The notes below the pieces were generated by a model. It saw nothing but the letters and a program-made list of their open reading frames with translations. It ran no database searches and was not told the origin of the DNA. A stretch of DNA of 64,000 nucleotides from a virus: positions 1 through 64,000 of IMG/VR virus record IMGVR_UViG_3300025000_000086. The stretch is one strand, 5' to 3'. A program made the translations under genes and the position numbers. How positions within the stretch are numbered: position 1 is the stretch's first letter; every line of letters starts with the position of its first letter. Of this stretch, positions 1 through 8,218 are shown one piece after another.

Positions 1-104
1 ATAAAGAAGAACATATAAAGAAAATGGCAAATAGATTTAGAAATAATATTCCTGAAAAACTTTATAATGCTTTATATAATTATGAAGTAGAAATTACTGA
101 TTAA
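1..104 (+). CDS. C-terminal end of a gene cut by the window edge
   Basis: The frame starting at base 3 is open from the window edge to a TAA at 102-104, leaving 33 residues that are basic, probably helical and end in an acidic tail. I do not recognise the family. It reads in the same direction as the next gene, and a promoter starts 16 bases after its stop, so it closes the preceding transcription unit. Confidence 0.6.
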   Translation, partial: KEEHIKKMANRFRNNIPEKLYNALYNYEVEITD

Positions 105-120
105 AATATAAAAATAAATA

Positions 121-149
121 TTGACAATCAAACTGAAAATGATTATAAT
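121..149 (+). promoter_or_regulatory. Consensus sigma-A promoter
   Basis: TTGACA at 121-126 and TATAAT at 144-149 are separated by 17 bases, a perfect match to the housekeeping consensus. It would start transcripts near 156 and drive the TnpB gene and perhaps the genes after it. Confidence 0.85.
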
Positions 150-156
150 AATAACC

Positions 157-187
157 AAGGGAAGAGAGAAGAATCTATTCTTCCCTT
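157..187 (+). promoter_or_regulatory. Leader hairpin before tnpB
   Basis: AAGGGAAGA at 157-165 can pair with TCTTCCCTT at 179-187. A competing inner hairpin, GAAGAAT at 168-174 with ATTCTTC at 177-183, uses some of the same bases. The structure falls in the untranslated leader between the promoter and the TnpB start, so an attenuation or stability role is possible but unproven. Confidence 0.45.
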
Positions 188-218
188 AAATAAAATATTT
201 AAAGAACGAAGGTGAAAT

Positions 219-1430
219 ATGAAAGTATATAGAGTAGAGCAACACCAAATTAAAAAAGACCATCCATTATATAAAGTTATAGATGAATATTCATTTAAAT
301 CAAAAAATTTATATAACTATGCTAATTATATTATTCGTCAAAAATTCATAAATAATGGTGTATATATTAAATATAGAGATATGGATAAAATGTTACAAAA
401 AACAGAACCATATAAATTATTAATGTCTCAGGCATCACAGTGTACTTTACAAGTATTAGATAGAAGTTGGAAATCATTCTTTGTAACTATTAAAGATTGG
501 AGTAAACACCCAGAAAAATATTTAGGTAAGCCTAAAATACCAAAATATAAAAAGAAAGATGGAAGATTTACATGGTTTCTCAAAAATAATCAAACATGGA
601 TTAAGGATGGATATTTAGGATTTCAATTAAGAGTAATGAATGGTTATAAATTTAAAACTAATGCAAAAGGAAGGTTAATCTCTGTTAGATTTGTACCAAA
701 AGGAACAATATATGTAATGGAAATAGTTTATGAAGTTGAAGTATTAGAGACTAAAAAAGAAAGTAAAAATATTTGTAGTATTGATTTAGGAATAGATAAT
801 TTTGCAACTATTACAAATAATATTGGACTACAACCAATTATTATTAATGGTAAAGGTATTAAATCAATAAATCAATATTATAATAAACAAAAATCAAAAA
901 TCCAGAGTGAATTAAAAATAAGAAATAATAAAAATTGGAGCAATGAATTAGATAAACTTAATCAAAAAAGATTTAATAGAGTTAAAAACTTTATACATAA
1001 TGCTAGTAAATATATCATTGATTATTGTTTAAATAATTCTATTGATACTATTATTGTTGGTCTTAATAAAGGGTGGAAACAAGAAAGCAATATGAGTAAA
1101 CAAACTAATCAAAAATTCATAAATATTCCTTATGAAATGTTTATTGGTCAATTGGAATATAAGTGTCAAGATAATAATATTAATCTAATTTCAACAGAAG
1201 AATCTTATACTTCAGGTACAAGTTATCTTGACAATGAATTGCCTATAAAAGAAAATTATAATAAAACAAGGAGAATTGCTAGAGGATTATTTAAATCTAA
1301 TAATGATATTTTAATCAATGCAGATGTAAATGGTTCATATCAAATAATGAGAAAAGTATTTCCAGAAATAGAGTATGGAATAGAGGGTAGACTAACCCCT
1401 GTGATTATAAATGTAGCGAAAGTTTCATGA
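219..1430 (+). CDS. tnpB: TnpB-family RNA-guided nuclease, rearranged-Glu type
   Basis: A 403-residue protein with the RuvC-like fold of TnpB, the IS200/IS605-type RNA-guided DNA endonuclease. The first catalytic Asp is D189 in SIDLG and the last is D369 in NADVNG. The usual Glu after the middle strand is missing (the sequence there is TIIVGLNKGW). A conserved TEESYTS motif at 326-332 offers Glu327 or Glu328 instead. The four-Cys zinc ribbon of ordinary TnpB is absent. This matches a known TnpB clade described with a relocated glutamate, related to Fanzor ancestors. The start is ATG after GAACGAAGGTG. No tnpA lies nearby, so it is a stand-alone copy in a phage operon. Confidence 0.85.
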   Translation: MKVYRVEQHQIKKDHPLYKVIDEYSFKSKNLYNYANYIIRQKFINNGVYIKYRDMDKMLQKTEPYKLLMSQASQCTLQVLDRSWKSFFVTIKDWSKHPEKYLGKPKIPKYKKKDGRFTWFLKNNQTWIKDGYLGFQLRVMNGYKFKTNAKGRLISVRFVPKGTIYVMEIVYEVEVLETKKESKNICSIDLGIDNFATITNNIGLQPIIINGKGIKSINQYYNKQKSKIQSELKIRNNKNWSNELDKLNQKRFNRVKNFIHNASKYIIDYCLNNSIDTIIVGLNKGWKQESNMSKQTNQKFINIPYEMFIGQLEYKCQDNNINLISTEESYTSGTSYLDNELPIKENYNKTRRIARGLFKSNNDILINADVNGSYQIMRKVFPEIEYGIEGRLTPVIINVAKVS

Positions 1431-1470
1431 TTTATCACGAATCAAATATTATTTTATTAATATTTGAATA
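1360..1470 (+). ncRNA. Possible omega RNA / element right end of tnpB
   Basis: TnpB guide RNAs normally overlap the 3' end of the gene and run past it. Here the gene end is followed by a GTGAT / ATCAC pairing and then a 10-bp hairpin, TCAAATATTA (1442-1451) with TAATATTTGA (1458-1467). The boundaries are inferred from family behaviour only. The hairpin could equally be a simple terminator or processing site. Confidence 0.3.
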
Positions 1471-1508
1471 GAATCGAGGTTTTGTCACAATTTACCAATA
1501 AAATTAAT

Positions 1509-1539
1509 TTTACAATATCTAATCATATTAGGTTATAAT
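1509..1539 (+). promoter_or_regulatory. Weak promoter with palindromic operator-like site
   Basis: A TATAAT at 1534-1539 is preceded by TTTACA at 1509-1514, a long 19-base spacing. The spacer contains the palindrome CTAATCATATTAG at 1519-1531. The arrangement resembles a regulated promoter for the gene starting at 1580, but the -35 match is poor. Confidence 0.4.
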
Positions 1540-1579
1540 ATTAATAAATATATCCTAAAAGAAAGAAGGCACATCACAC

Positions 1580-2107
1580 ATGCAAAAATTAGAAATTGGT
1601 AAACCCTACGCTCTATGCACAGGTAAAAATATGAAGAATCAAACTGCTTGCATATTTGAATGTGCTAAAAATGGTTTACTATACCTTAATATTTATATCA
1701 ATAATATGACAAATTCAGAAAAACAATCACTCAGATTTAATAAAATTAAAGTACGAATTCTCGAAGAATCAGACTTCCTTTACACATTATTAAATTTTGG
1801 AAATAATTTTATATTTGAATTAGACTTTGATCCTACTGTATACAAAGATGATAGAATCATCAATATCATAAATAGTAATCTTGTACATGTAATTAGCATA
1901 GAAAGTAGCAATAATCTAATTCAAACATTAAGATTAATTAATGCTCCATTAAAACTATTCACAAAATGGCATACTATTTGGATTAATGCTAAAGAAATAA
2001 ATGATTATAGTAAGAAATATAAAAATTGGATATTAGATTTGCAAAATAGGTATTCACCTACTGAACTATGGGAATATGGAAAATATATTGGGAAGATGGG
2101 AGAGTGA
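1580..2107 (+). CDS. Hypothetical early protein, 175 aa
   Basis: ATG follows GAAAGAAGG with a 10-base gap. The N-terminal third looks like beta strands (residues 1-60) and the C-terminal half is mixed, ending in an aromatic-rich helix with several Trp. There is no signal peptide, membrane segment or Cys motif. I do not recognise it. It is the first of a close-packed run of small genes reaching to about 8200. Confidence 0.7.
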   Translation: MQKLEIGKPYALCTGKNMKNQTACIFECAKNGLLYLNIYINNMTNSEKQSLRFNKIKVRILEESDFLYTLLNFGNNFIFELDFDPTVYKDDRIINIINSNLVHVISIESSNNLIQTLRLINAPLKLFTKWHTIWINAKEINDYSKKYKNWILDLQNRYSPTELWEYGKYIGKMGE

Positions 2108-2113
2108 AATTAT

Positions 2114-2533
2114 ATGAATAAAACAATTGAATTCACAGGTATCAATTCAGGAGATTATGAATGTTTTTGTTGGGACGTTGACATAGAAACATTTAAAAGA
2201 ATAAAAGGTGAAGAACCAGATGTATTTAATTATGTTGAAATAGATAGGTCAGATATTGATAATTATAAACCAATAGGTAATAAAGTTAAATTGTATCCCA
2301 ATGATATTTTTGAAAGAAATAAAAGAATTAAAATTAAAATAGAAATTGAAACATTAGGAATATTTTGTAGAGGTTGTGACAAAGAATTGAATTCTTCAGA
2401 ACTAAAATCACATAATAAAGATAAAGAGTATGGCGAATATTTTTGTGATAATTGTTTAAGTAAATGTCCTGATTGCGGAGAATTTTTTGCTGATTATTAT
2501 AATATAGGGAAATGTGAAAAATGTGAAGATTAA
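2114..2533 (+). CDS. Small protein with tandem zinc ribbons
   Basis: A 139-residue protein whose first 90 residues are acidic and unrecognised. The last 50 residues carry CRGC, CDNC, CPDC and CEKC pairs, enough Cys for two zinc knuckles. Zinc binding is inferred from the pairs. A nucleic-acid or protein contact role is plausible but not shown. It starts 7 bases after the previous stop. Confidence 0.7.
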   Translation: MNKTIEFTGINSGDYECFCWDVDIETFKRIKGEEPDVFNYVEIDRSDIDNYKPIGNKVKLYPNDIFERNKRIKIKIEIETLGIFCRGCDKELNSSELKSHNKDKEYGEYFCDNCLSKCPDCGEFFADYYNIGKCEKCED

Positions 2534-2554
2534 TATTAAAAAGGAGACTAAATC

Positions 2555-2803
2555 ATGAATTATTTTAAAATAATTAAACCAGAATTAAAAGATATAAATG
2601 CAATTTATACTATTAAAATAAAAGATATTAATACAAGTAAAATTTTAAAAGAATTTCAATTAGACATTAGCAAAAATGATGATGTTCTTGCTTTACTCAT
2701 GATATACAAACTTGATGAAGAAAGTATTATAGAAGTAAATGGTATTGAATATCAAGTTGTTTGGAGAACTACTTCAGGCAAAGATATATTAATAGAGGTA
2801 TAA
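2555..2803 (+). CDS. Hypothetical small protein, 82 aa
   Basis: ATG sits behind AAAAGGAG with good spacing. The sequence alternates beta-type strands with short charged turns, as in a small beta-barrel or wing domain. There are no Cys or recognisable motifs. Confidence 0.65.
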   Translation: MNYFKIIKPELKDINAIYTIKIKDINTSKILKEFQLDISKNDDVLALLMIYKLDEESIIEVNGIEYQVVWRTTSGKDILIEV

Positions 2804-2818
2804 AAGGAGATTAAATTT

Positions 2819-3337
2819 ATGGATTACAATAAAGAATTAACAAATATAAACAATCAACAACAAAAACTAATTCAAGAAGCACAACAAAACGGATACATCT
2901 ACGACTCAAAAAATAATACATTCAATAAACATGATGAATTAATTTACATCATACATATATCAATAAATACACTAGGTTCAGGTGAAAGTTTAGGTAAATT
3001 TGAAATCTATGATAAAGTGTTTCAAATTGATGAAAGATTAGCAAATATAGCATTAAAAATAAACAATTTAGAAGATTTTATGGACAATGTATTATTCTAT
3101 AAAGAATGGGATTATGATTTTACAAGATGTAGTATATTTGATGAAATTCACTTATCTGATTGGTTTTATCATGATACAAATAAAAGTTGTTATGATAATT
3201 ATGAAAATATTATTACTTTTAGTTTCTCATATATTGATTCAACAATGGGAAATGTTACAATAATGAAGTGTAAACCAAAAATATTAAATATACATAAGAG
3301 TATATATCATTACACAAAAAATTATGTTATGGAATAA
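2819..3337 (+). CDS. Hypothetical protein, 172 aa
   Basis: The start is chosen by AAAAGGAG 9 bases upstream. The first 30 residues form a Gln-rich, probably coiled helix. The rest is a mixed domain rich in aromatic residues. No family is recognised. Confidence 0.65.
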   Translation: MDYNKELTNINNQQQKLIQEAQQNGYIYDSKNNTFNKHDELIYIIHISINTLGSGESLGKFEIYDKVFQIDERLANIALKINNLEDFMDNVLFYKEWDYDFTRCSIFDEIHLSDWFYHDTNKSCYDNYENIITFSFSYIDSTMGNVTIMKCKPKILNIHKSIYHYTKNYVME

Positions 3338-3363
3338 AATTTAATAAAAGGAGATTAAATATT

Positions 3364-3633
3364 ATGATAAACACTATTAAAAACCTAATTAACAATTATA
3401 AAATAAAATTAGGATATATTATTTGTCCATTTTGTAAAAATTTTATTAAACCAAAATTCGTCAAAGATTATATCTATCATTCTGACGAACCACCACTATT
3501 TTATCATTATTCTTGTCCTAAATGTGGAATATGGTTGTCTACATCTACTCCATCTATACTGACAGAAAGAGCAGTAAAACAATTAGGATTTAAAGATTTT
3601 AATGATTATGTTAAATTTGTAGAAGGGAAATAA
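3364..3633 (+). CDS. Zinc-ribbon protein, 89 aa
   Basis: CPFC near residue 21 and CPKC near residue 56 are set about 35 residues apart, the layout of a single four-Cys zinc ribbon. The C-terminal 25 residues form a short helix. The function is unknown. Confidence 0.65.
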   Translation: MINTIKNLINNYKIKLGYIICPFCKNFIKPKFVKDYIYHSDEPPLFYHYSCPKCGIWLSTSTPSILTERAVKQLGFKDFNDYVKFVEGK

Positions 3634-3635
3634 AT

Positions 3636-3836
3636 ATGATCTACATAAACAATCTAACTGAAATACCTACAAGTTGTAAAACATGTAAATTCAGAGGAGA
3701 AACAAATTGGGTTTGTAATTTAGTAGAATGGGATTGTAATATTTCAATTTATCTACAAAATATTAAAGCATCTGAAAAAGAATGGTATGATAGAAATTGG
3801 AAACATCCTGATTGTCCTTTGAGAGAAATTAAATAA
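3636..3836 (+). CDS. Cys-rich mini-protein, 66 aa
   Basis: It starts 3 bases after the previous stop, with AGAAGGGAAA as ribosome site. Six Cys are arranged as CKTC, a Trp-flanked C, C, and a final HPDCP. The pattern is common in small phage proteins that bind metal. The exact role is unknown. Confidence 0.6.
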   Translation: MIYINNLTEIPTSCKTCKFRGETNWVCNLVEWDCNISIYLQNIKASEKEWYDRNWKHPDCPLREIK

Positions 3837-3870
3837 TAAATACATAGTAAATAGAAAGAAGGAATAAATC

Positions 3871-4209
3871 ATACATAATACAGAAGAAGATAATATAGAT
3901 ATTGAAAATGACAATACTACAGAAAATATAGAATCCATAACAAATCAAAATAAATGTCCAAATTTAATCACTGAAATAATTAAAAAAGAATGGTATCCAG
4001 AAGGATTTGATAGAATGTATATTGAATTTCCTAGAAGTGCATGTAAAGATAAAAGTGTAAAAGGTATTGTAGGATGTTGTGGCAATATTAAATGGTGTGA
4101 TAAAAATAATAAAAATAAAGAAAATAAAAAAGGTGAAAACGAAAATGACAGTAAACTAGCCTTAGAAATTAAAAAAGTTAAAAATAAACAAAAAAATAAA
4201 GGAGAATAA
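3871..4209 (+). CDS. Lys-rich Cys protein starting at AUA
   Basis: The open frame runs from an ATA at 3871, 8 bases after GAAAGAAGG, through 112 residues to TAA. The first in-frame ATG is only at 4015 and has no ribosome site, whereas the upstream codons read as ordinary acidic protein. I therefore place the start at ATA 3871 (ATC 3868 is the alternative). The middle has CGN and WCD Cys motifs, and the C-terminal 40 residues are nearly all Lys, Asn and Glu. Confidence 0.6.
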   Translation: MHNTEEDNIDIENDNTTENIESITNQNKCPNLITEIIKKEWYPEGFDRMYIEFPRSACKDKSVKGIVGCCGNIKWCDKNNKNKENKKGENENDSKLALEIKKVKNKQKNKGE

Positions 4210-4213
4210 TATC

Positions 4214-4450
4214 ATGGAATTAATCCAACGAAAAGTAAAAATAAAAGATCATGTAATATTCGATAATCAAAGTTATGCAGGTATGATAGGTATAACTGAA
4301 TATAAAGCAGATAATAAAATATGGTGGATAAATTTAGATGAAGAAAGCACAGAATTAATGAGTTTTGAATATAAAGAAATGTGTAGAAGTAAAGGTGAAT
4401 ATTATGATGCTATTTGTTTAGAAGAAAATGATTTTATTTTTATTGATTAA
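4214..4450 (+). CDS. Hypothetical acidic protein, 78 aa
   Basis: It follows the Lys-rich gene by 4 bases. A ribosome site AAAGGAG sits at the end of that gene, suggesting translational coupling. The protein is a predicted small beta-rich domain with several Trp and Tyr. Not recognised. Confidence 0.65.
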   Translation: MELIQRKVKIKDHVIFDNQSYAGMIGITEYKADNKIWWINLDEESTELMSFEYKEMCRSKGEYYDAICLEENDFIFID

Positions 4451-4463
4451 AAGGAGATAATAT

Positions 4464-4694
4464 ATGCTAAAAATAATTAATCAACCAAGTGGGATATTAG
4501 AAGTTAAAAGATTATATTTACATGAATTAGAAATGTTTATTATATGTCCTAATTGTAGTTATGAAAGAAAATGGGATAATTATTTTTATTATCCTGAAAT
4601 TAACACTCCAATTAATATTCATTGTTATTGTAGCGAATGTGAACACGAATGGGAAGAAAATGTTATTTTAAAGATTAATTTAGAATTAATATAA
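4464..4694 (+). CDS. Zinc-ribbon protein, 76 aa
   Basis: CPNC and a CYCSEC cluster separated by about 26 residues form a likely zinc ribbon, followed by a short strand. ATG lies behind AAAAGGAG. Confidence 0.65.
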   Translation: MLKIINQPSGILEVKRLYLHELEMFIICPNCSYERKWDNYFYYPEINTPINIHCYCSECEHEWEENVILKINLELI

Positions 4695-4714
4695 ATAGAG
4701 GAGAATTATAAAAC

Positions 4715-5047
4715 ATGACAACACAAATAATGTATGATAAAGGATTAAGATGTAAAGGTAGAGGTTTTAATTGTGAAGGTTGTAGAGATAAAAATGAATG
4801 TATTGAATATGAAATTTGGGAACCCAAAAATACAGAATATGCACCAACATTGCAATTTAAATATAAAAACTATAAAAATGAAACAAGTATTAGAAATGTA
4901 ATTCCTTATAATATCCACTTCGGTAGCACAGAATTTCATCCACAAGAACAATGGTTGCTTCGTGCGTTTGATGTGGATAAATGTGCTGAAAGAAATTTTG
5001 CTTTGAAGGATGTTATTAAGTTTATATGGAAGGAAAAAATATGTTAA
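4715..5047 (+). CDS. Cys-containing hypothetical protein, 110 aa
   Basis: The N terminus carries RCKGRGFNCEGCRDKNEC, a compact four-Cys knuckle. The remainder is a mixed domain ending in a Trp-containing helix. The last 7 bases overlap the start of the next gene. Confidence 0.65.
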   Translation: MTTQIMYDKGLRCKGRGFNCEGCRDKNECIEYEIWEPKNTEYAPTLQFKYKNYKNETSIRNVIPYNIHFGSTEFHPQEQWLLRAFDVDKCAERNFALKDVIKFIWKEKIC

Positions 5048-5412
5048 ATAGTATAAAAGGATATCAATTAAAATCTAATATTACTAAAGAAAAATTAATT
5101 GAAGTAGGATTTAATAAAGATAATAATTTTCAAAAATTTAATTATTTTAGAAATCTTATTGATGATATAGAATTACATATAGAAATTGGAATAAATCCAA
5201 TCAAATTTAATGAATTTGACAATGTATTAGTATTAGATAGTAGTTTTGGTCAACCATATACTCCTTTTTATACTGCTAAAATTAGTTTTGAATATTTAGA
5301 TAAGGTAATTAAAAATTATAATATACAGATGGATAAATTAGTGAATAAAGGCGTGTTGGATTATAAAAATATTAAAGGAGCAATAAATTATGAATATCCC
5401 TATAGAATGTGA
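5041..5412 (+). CDS. Hypothetical protein, 123 aa
   Basis: I use the ATG at 5041 because AAGGAAAA lies just upstream. An in-frame ATG at 5026 would overlap that site. The protein is soluble, with a beta-rich centre. Its 3' end overlaps the next gene by 23 bases. Confidence 0.6.
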   Translation: MLNSIKGYQLKSNITKEKLIEVGFNKDNNFQKFNYFRNLIDDIELHIEIGINPIKFNEFDNVLVLDSSFGQPYTPFYTAKISFEYLDKVIKNYNIQMDKLVNKGVLDYKNIKGAINYEYPYRM

Positions 5413-5518
5413 AAATTGCTTATGTTATAACTGTAAAAAGAAAAATGAATGTAATATATGTATATATTGTTTGAATATAGAGTATTATCCTATATATGAT
5501 TGTGAGGAGGAAAATTAA
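5390..5518 (+). CDS. Cys-rich mini-protein, 42 aa
   Basis: ATG follows AAAGGAGCAATAA and the frame ends at TAA 5516-5518. Eight Cys occur in 42 residues, in the order CENC, C, C, CIYC and a final C. This strongly suggests a metal-binding knuckle. The stop is one base before the next ATG. Confidence 0.6.
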   Translation: MNIPIECENCLCYNCKKKNECNICIYCLNIEYYPIYDCEEEN

Positions 5519-5519
5519 T

Positions 5520-5873
5520 ATGAGAAATAATAAAGTAGATTCTAAATGGAAAAAGAGAATAAGTAAGCATAAAAGGTATAAAAAATTTTATTCATGGATA
5601 ATTAAAAGACTTGCATTACATTTGCTCAAAACAAGTAATTATTTAAAAGAAGAAGATTTAATACATAAAGAATTAACTATCACGTATAATCCAGAAGGTC
5701 ACGATCTATATCCTTCCTGTCATAGTAATCTAAAGCAATGGTGTTATAGTAAGAAGAAAAAATATATTGGAAGATTTGCTGAATATATTGTGTTTGGTGA
5801 TACTGAAGAAGAAATTTATTTAAATGTTATTGATGTAATACTATTTAAACAACATAGATATCCATTTTGTTAA
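5520..5873 (+). CDS. Basic hypothetical protein, 117 aa
   Basis: The ATG at 5520 is preferred over an in-frame ATG at 5496 because GAGGAGG lies between them. The N-terminal 35 residues are strongly basic (KWKKRISKHKRYKK), as in nucleic-acid-binding proteins. The C-terminal half is a mixed fold with one Cys near its end. Not recognised. Confidence 0.65.
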   Translation: MRNNKVDSKWKKRISKHKRYKKFYSWIIKRLALHLLKTSNYLKEEDLIHKELTITYNPEGHDLYPSCHSNLKQWCYSKKKKYIGRFAEYIVFGDTEEEIYLNVIDVILFKQHRYPFC

Positions 5874-5888
5874 AAGGAGGAAATTATC

Positions 5889-6143
5889 ATAAACACGATA
5901 ATCCTAAAAAGTTCTATTCAAACAGTAACAAAAATTAATCGTAAAACTAAAGCAAAATTATTTAAAGATTTAAAAATTGGAGATAAAGTAGAATTTTCTG
6001 TCCCTATTAAACGTGCAGGTAGTAACAGAGGTACGTATGCTACATATATAGAAGTAAAGAATGTTGAAACAGATGAATACACTTATAGTTCATTCAATCA
6101 ATTGCCTAGTATATTGGATGCATTTGAATTTGAAAGTGATTAA
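5889..6143 (+). CDS. Small protein starting at AUA, 84 aa
   Basis: A perfect AGGAGG at 5875-5880 is followed 8 bases later by ATA and then 83 open codons to TAA. No ATG, GTG or TTG occurs near the expected start, so translation probably begins at ATA 5889 or the adjacent ATC 5886. The product is a basic beta-rich domain with an acidic tail. Function unknown. Confidence 0.6.
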   Translation: MNTIILKSSIQTVTKINRKTKAKLFKDLKIGDKVEFSVPIKRAGSNRGTYATYIEVKNVETDEYTYSSFNQLPSILDAFEFESD

Positions 6144-6170
6144 TAGTAATAAGGAGAAAGGAGAATAAAT

Positions 6171-6338
6171 ATGTATTGTTTAATATGCGAACTAATAGTT
6201 AAATTAATAGAACAAGAATCAAATGAAAATGAAGGGTTATTTTATCAATATTATATATGTCCTAAATGTGATACTAGACATTACTGTACTTCACAATCTG
6301 GAGATATGATTCAAGAGTATTTGATTTTATGTGATTAA
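6171..6338 (+). CDS. Zinc-knuckle mini-protein, 55 aa
   Basis: ATG lies behind AAAGGAG. CLIC at residues 3-6 and CPKC in the middle form one four-Cys site. Two further Cys sit near the C terminus. Confidence 0.6.
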   Translation: MYCLICELIVKLIEQESNENEGLFYQYYICPKCDTRHYCTSQSGDMIQEYLILCD

Positions 6339-6361
6339 ATAATGTTAAAGGAGATTAAATT

Positions 6362-6625
6362 ATGAAAGATATTAAGAAAGATATTAAGAAAATAGTAAAA
6401 GAAACTTTTGAAAAACTTGACAATCTTAAATGTGATATATGTCATAAAAATAAAGCAACGCAATTAAGTAGATCAGTTTATCCTATGTTTTTATGTGATG
6501 ATTGTTATGATAAAAGATTGAAATATAGTGAAGAATTAGTAGAAGATTTAATGAAAGAAGATAATCTTAAAAAATCAATAGAGGAAACTATTAAGAAATA
6601 TAAAAAGAAGAATCATAAAAAGTGA
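6362..6625 (+). CDS. Zinc-finger helical protein, 87 aa
   Basis: A basic N-terminal helix (KKDIKKIVKETFEKL) leads into CDIC and CDDC, 22 residues apart, and then a long charged C-terminal helix. It probably binds one zinc and may self-associate through the helices. Function unknown. Confidence 0.65.
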   Translation: MKDIKKDIKKIVKETFEKLDNLKCDICHKNKATQLSRSVYPMFLCDDCYDKRLKYSEELVEDLMKEDNLKKSIEETIKKYKKKNHKK

Positions 6626-6636
6626 GGTGATATATA

Positions 6637-7245
6637 ATACTTCTAAACGAAAATTACAACAAAAACGAATCAAGAGAGCATTATGAGCTAAAGCAAATAG
6701 CAAAGTATATTCTATATTCTAAAGGGTTTAATTGTATTGCTACAGAAGTACAATTTTCTAAATACTCACAATATCTTAAAGATTATGAATGGTTTAATGG
6801 TAAAGCAGTAACTAAAAATACTATAGATGTAGTGGGAATTAAAGGTAATCTATTAAATCTTAGAGATAATAATGTAGATTCATATAAAGTCATGGGTATC
6901 GAAGCAAAAGCAAGTTATTCAGATTTTCTAAATGGATTTTGCTGTCAGTGTGAGTATACATACGTCATTGCTCCTGTAGGAATTATACCTGTTGATAAAT
7001 TACCACCAAAAATAGGATTAATTACTATAAACTTGCAAAATTATTCAATTAAACAAAATAGAATAAGTAAATTTGAATTTAAAGGTATAAATACGATTAA
7101 ACAATGTTCTAGCAGAAGAAAAGAGATATATAAACGTAATGACATTTATCTTGTAGATACTTTTAATATTCTAAGGAAAATTGCATATAGAAACACTGTG
7201 AATGATCTATTTAAGAAAAATGAAATTGAAATTGATGGATTATAA
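6637..7245 (+). CDS. MmcB-like PD-(D/E)XK nuclease starting at AUA
   Basis: The frame opens behind GAGGTGA and runs 202 residues from ATA 6637 (ATA 6634 is also possible). A later GTG at 6832 would remove the conserved N-terminal half. The order is an early Glu in ATEVQF, D64 in TIDVVGIK and E89-x-K91 in GIEAKAS, then a strand-rich end with IAPVGIIPVDKLP. That is the D...ExK nuclease signature in the layout of the MmcB DNA-repair family. A DNA-processing role is inferred. Confidence 0.65.
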   Translation: MLLNENYNKNESREHYELKQIAKYILYSKGFNCIATEVQFSKYSQYLKDYEWFNGKAVTKNTIDVVGIKGNLLNLRDNNVDSYKVMGIEAKASYSDFLNGFCCQCEYTYVIAPVGIIPVDKLPPKIGLITINLQNYSIKQNRISKFEFKGINTIKQCSSRRKEIYKRNDIYLVDTFNILRKIAYRNTVNDLFKKNEIEIDGL

Positions 7246-7259
7246 AAAGGAGAGTACAT

Positions 7260-7439
7260 ATGCAAAATATAACTATAAAAATTGCAAAAGAATCAAATAA
7301 ATTTGGATTTAATATTACATATGATGGTGATAATCATAAAATATTACATGGAACAATTTGCAATCATTGTGGAAATTATTTTGAAAATGAAAAAATGAAT
7401 ATATATTGTTCCAATTGTTTTAAAATAATAAAACAATAA
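7260..7439 (+). CDS. Zinc-ribbon mini-protein, 59 aa
   Basis: ATG follows AAAAGGAGAG. The C-terminal half has CNHC and CSNC pairs 16 residues apart after a beta-rich N-terminal half. Confidence 0.6.
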   Translation: MQNITIKIAKESNKFGFNITYDGDNHKILHGTICNHCGNYFENEKMNIYCSNCFKIIKQ

Positions 7440-7487
7440 ATAATAAAATAAATTACATATAAATTACATATAAAGGAGAGAATAATT

Positions 7488-7595
7488 ATGCCAGAAAATT
7501 GTCCTTATTATCAAAACTTTAAATGTCCGTATGCAGGTTTAACTTTTTGTACTTCGCCTTGCTTTGATTGTTTTTATGGTGAAATTAATAATTAA
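7488..7595 (+). CDS. Cys-rich micro-protein, 35 aa
   Basis: It has a strong AAAGGAG site and 35 codons with six Cys (CPYY, CPY, CTSPC, CFDC). Disulfide or metal-binding chemistry is likely. The cellular role is unknown. Confidence 0.5.
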   Translation: MPENCPYYQNFKCPYAGLTFCTSPCFDCFYGEINN

Positions 7596-7651
7596 TATTA
7601 AATTAGAATGTATAAATATAAAATAATTTAATAAAAGAAGGGGGAAATAAT

Positions 7652-8071
7652 ATGACAAAATTACACAAAGTAGAATTATATATTATAGATGTAAAAGATA
7701 ACTATAGCAATTTAAAAGAAATTATGCATGACATAGAAAATTCTACAGATTGTAGTCTTGTTCCTTTTAATGCACAAGAAATTGAAATTGATTGGCATGA
7801 TGATATTGATATAAATTTTACTGATTGTCCAATTGAGAATTTTAGAGAATATTTTGAAGAAGCAGAAGGAAAAGAAGAATTAGAAAAATGCGTATATACG
7901 GAAGGTGAATTTATAAATTACGAATGTGAATTATTAAGAAATAATAAATGTTATATTGGCAATAAAGATGATTTTTGTTTAGGTGAAGATAATTATTGGC
8001 GTTTTAATGGTGAATGGTGCTGTAACTATTATAATCCTGAATGTGGTTGTTGTAGACCGAGAGAAGAATAG
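7652..8071 (+). CDS. Acidic Cys-rich protein, 139 aa
   Basis: The ribosome site is AAAGAAGGGGG. The first 90 residues are acidic and helical. The last 50 contain nine Cys, ending in CCNYYNPECGCC. Not recognised. Confidence 0.65.
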   Translation: MTKLHKVELYIIDVKDNYSNLKEIMHDIENSTDCSLVPFNAQEIEIDWHDDIDINFTDCPIENFREYFEEAEGKEELEKCVYTEGEFINYECELLRNNKCYIGNKDDFCLGEDNYWRFNGEWCCNYYNPECGCCRPREE

Positions 8072-8087
8072 AAAGGATTGATATATT

Positions 8088-8204
8088 TTGAGTAAAGTAA
8101 TATCAAATATAGTATTTTTTATTGTTAGTTTTCTATTAGTATTATTAGTAACACCTTTTGGATGGATTGGTATGTATATATTCCATGAATTATTTTGGAA
8201 ATAA
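8088..8204 (+). CDS. Single-span membrane micro-protein, 38 aa
   Basis: TTG at 8088 follows GAAAGGATTGA. After a short polar head there are about 25 hydrophobic residues (IVFFIVSFLLVLLV...), a clear membrane helix, and then a short tail. Small early phage membrane proteins often act on host functions. That is only a possibility here. Confidence 0.55.
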   Translation: MSKVISNIVFFIVSFLLVLLVTPFGWIGMYIFHELFWK

Positions 8205-8218
8205 TACAAAAATAAATG

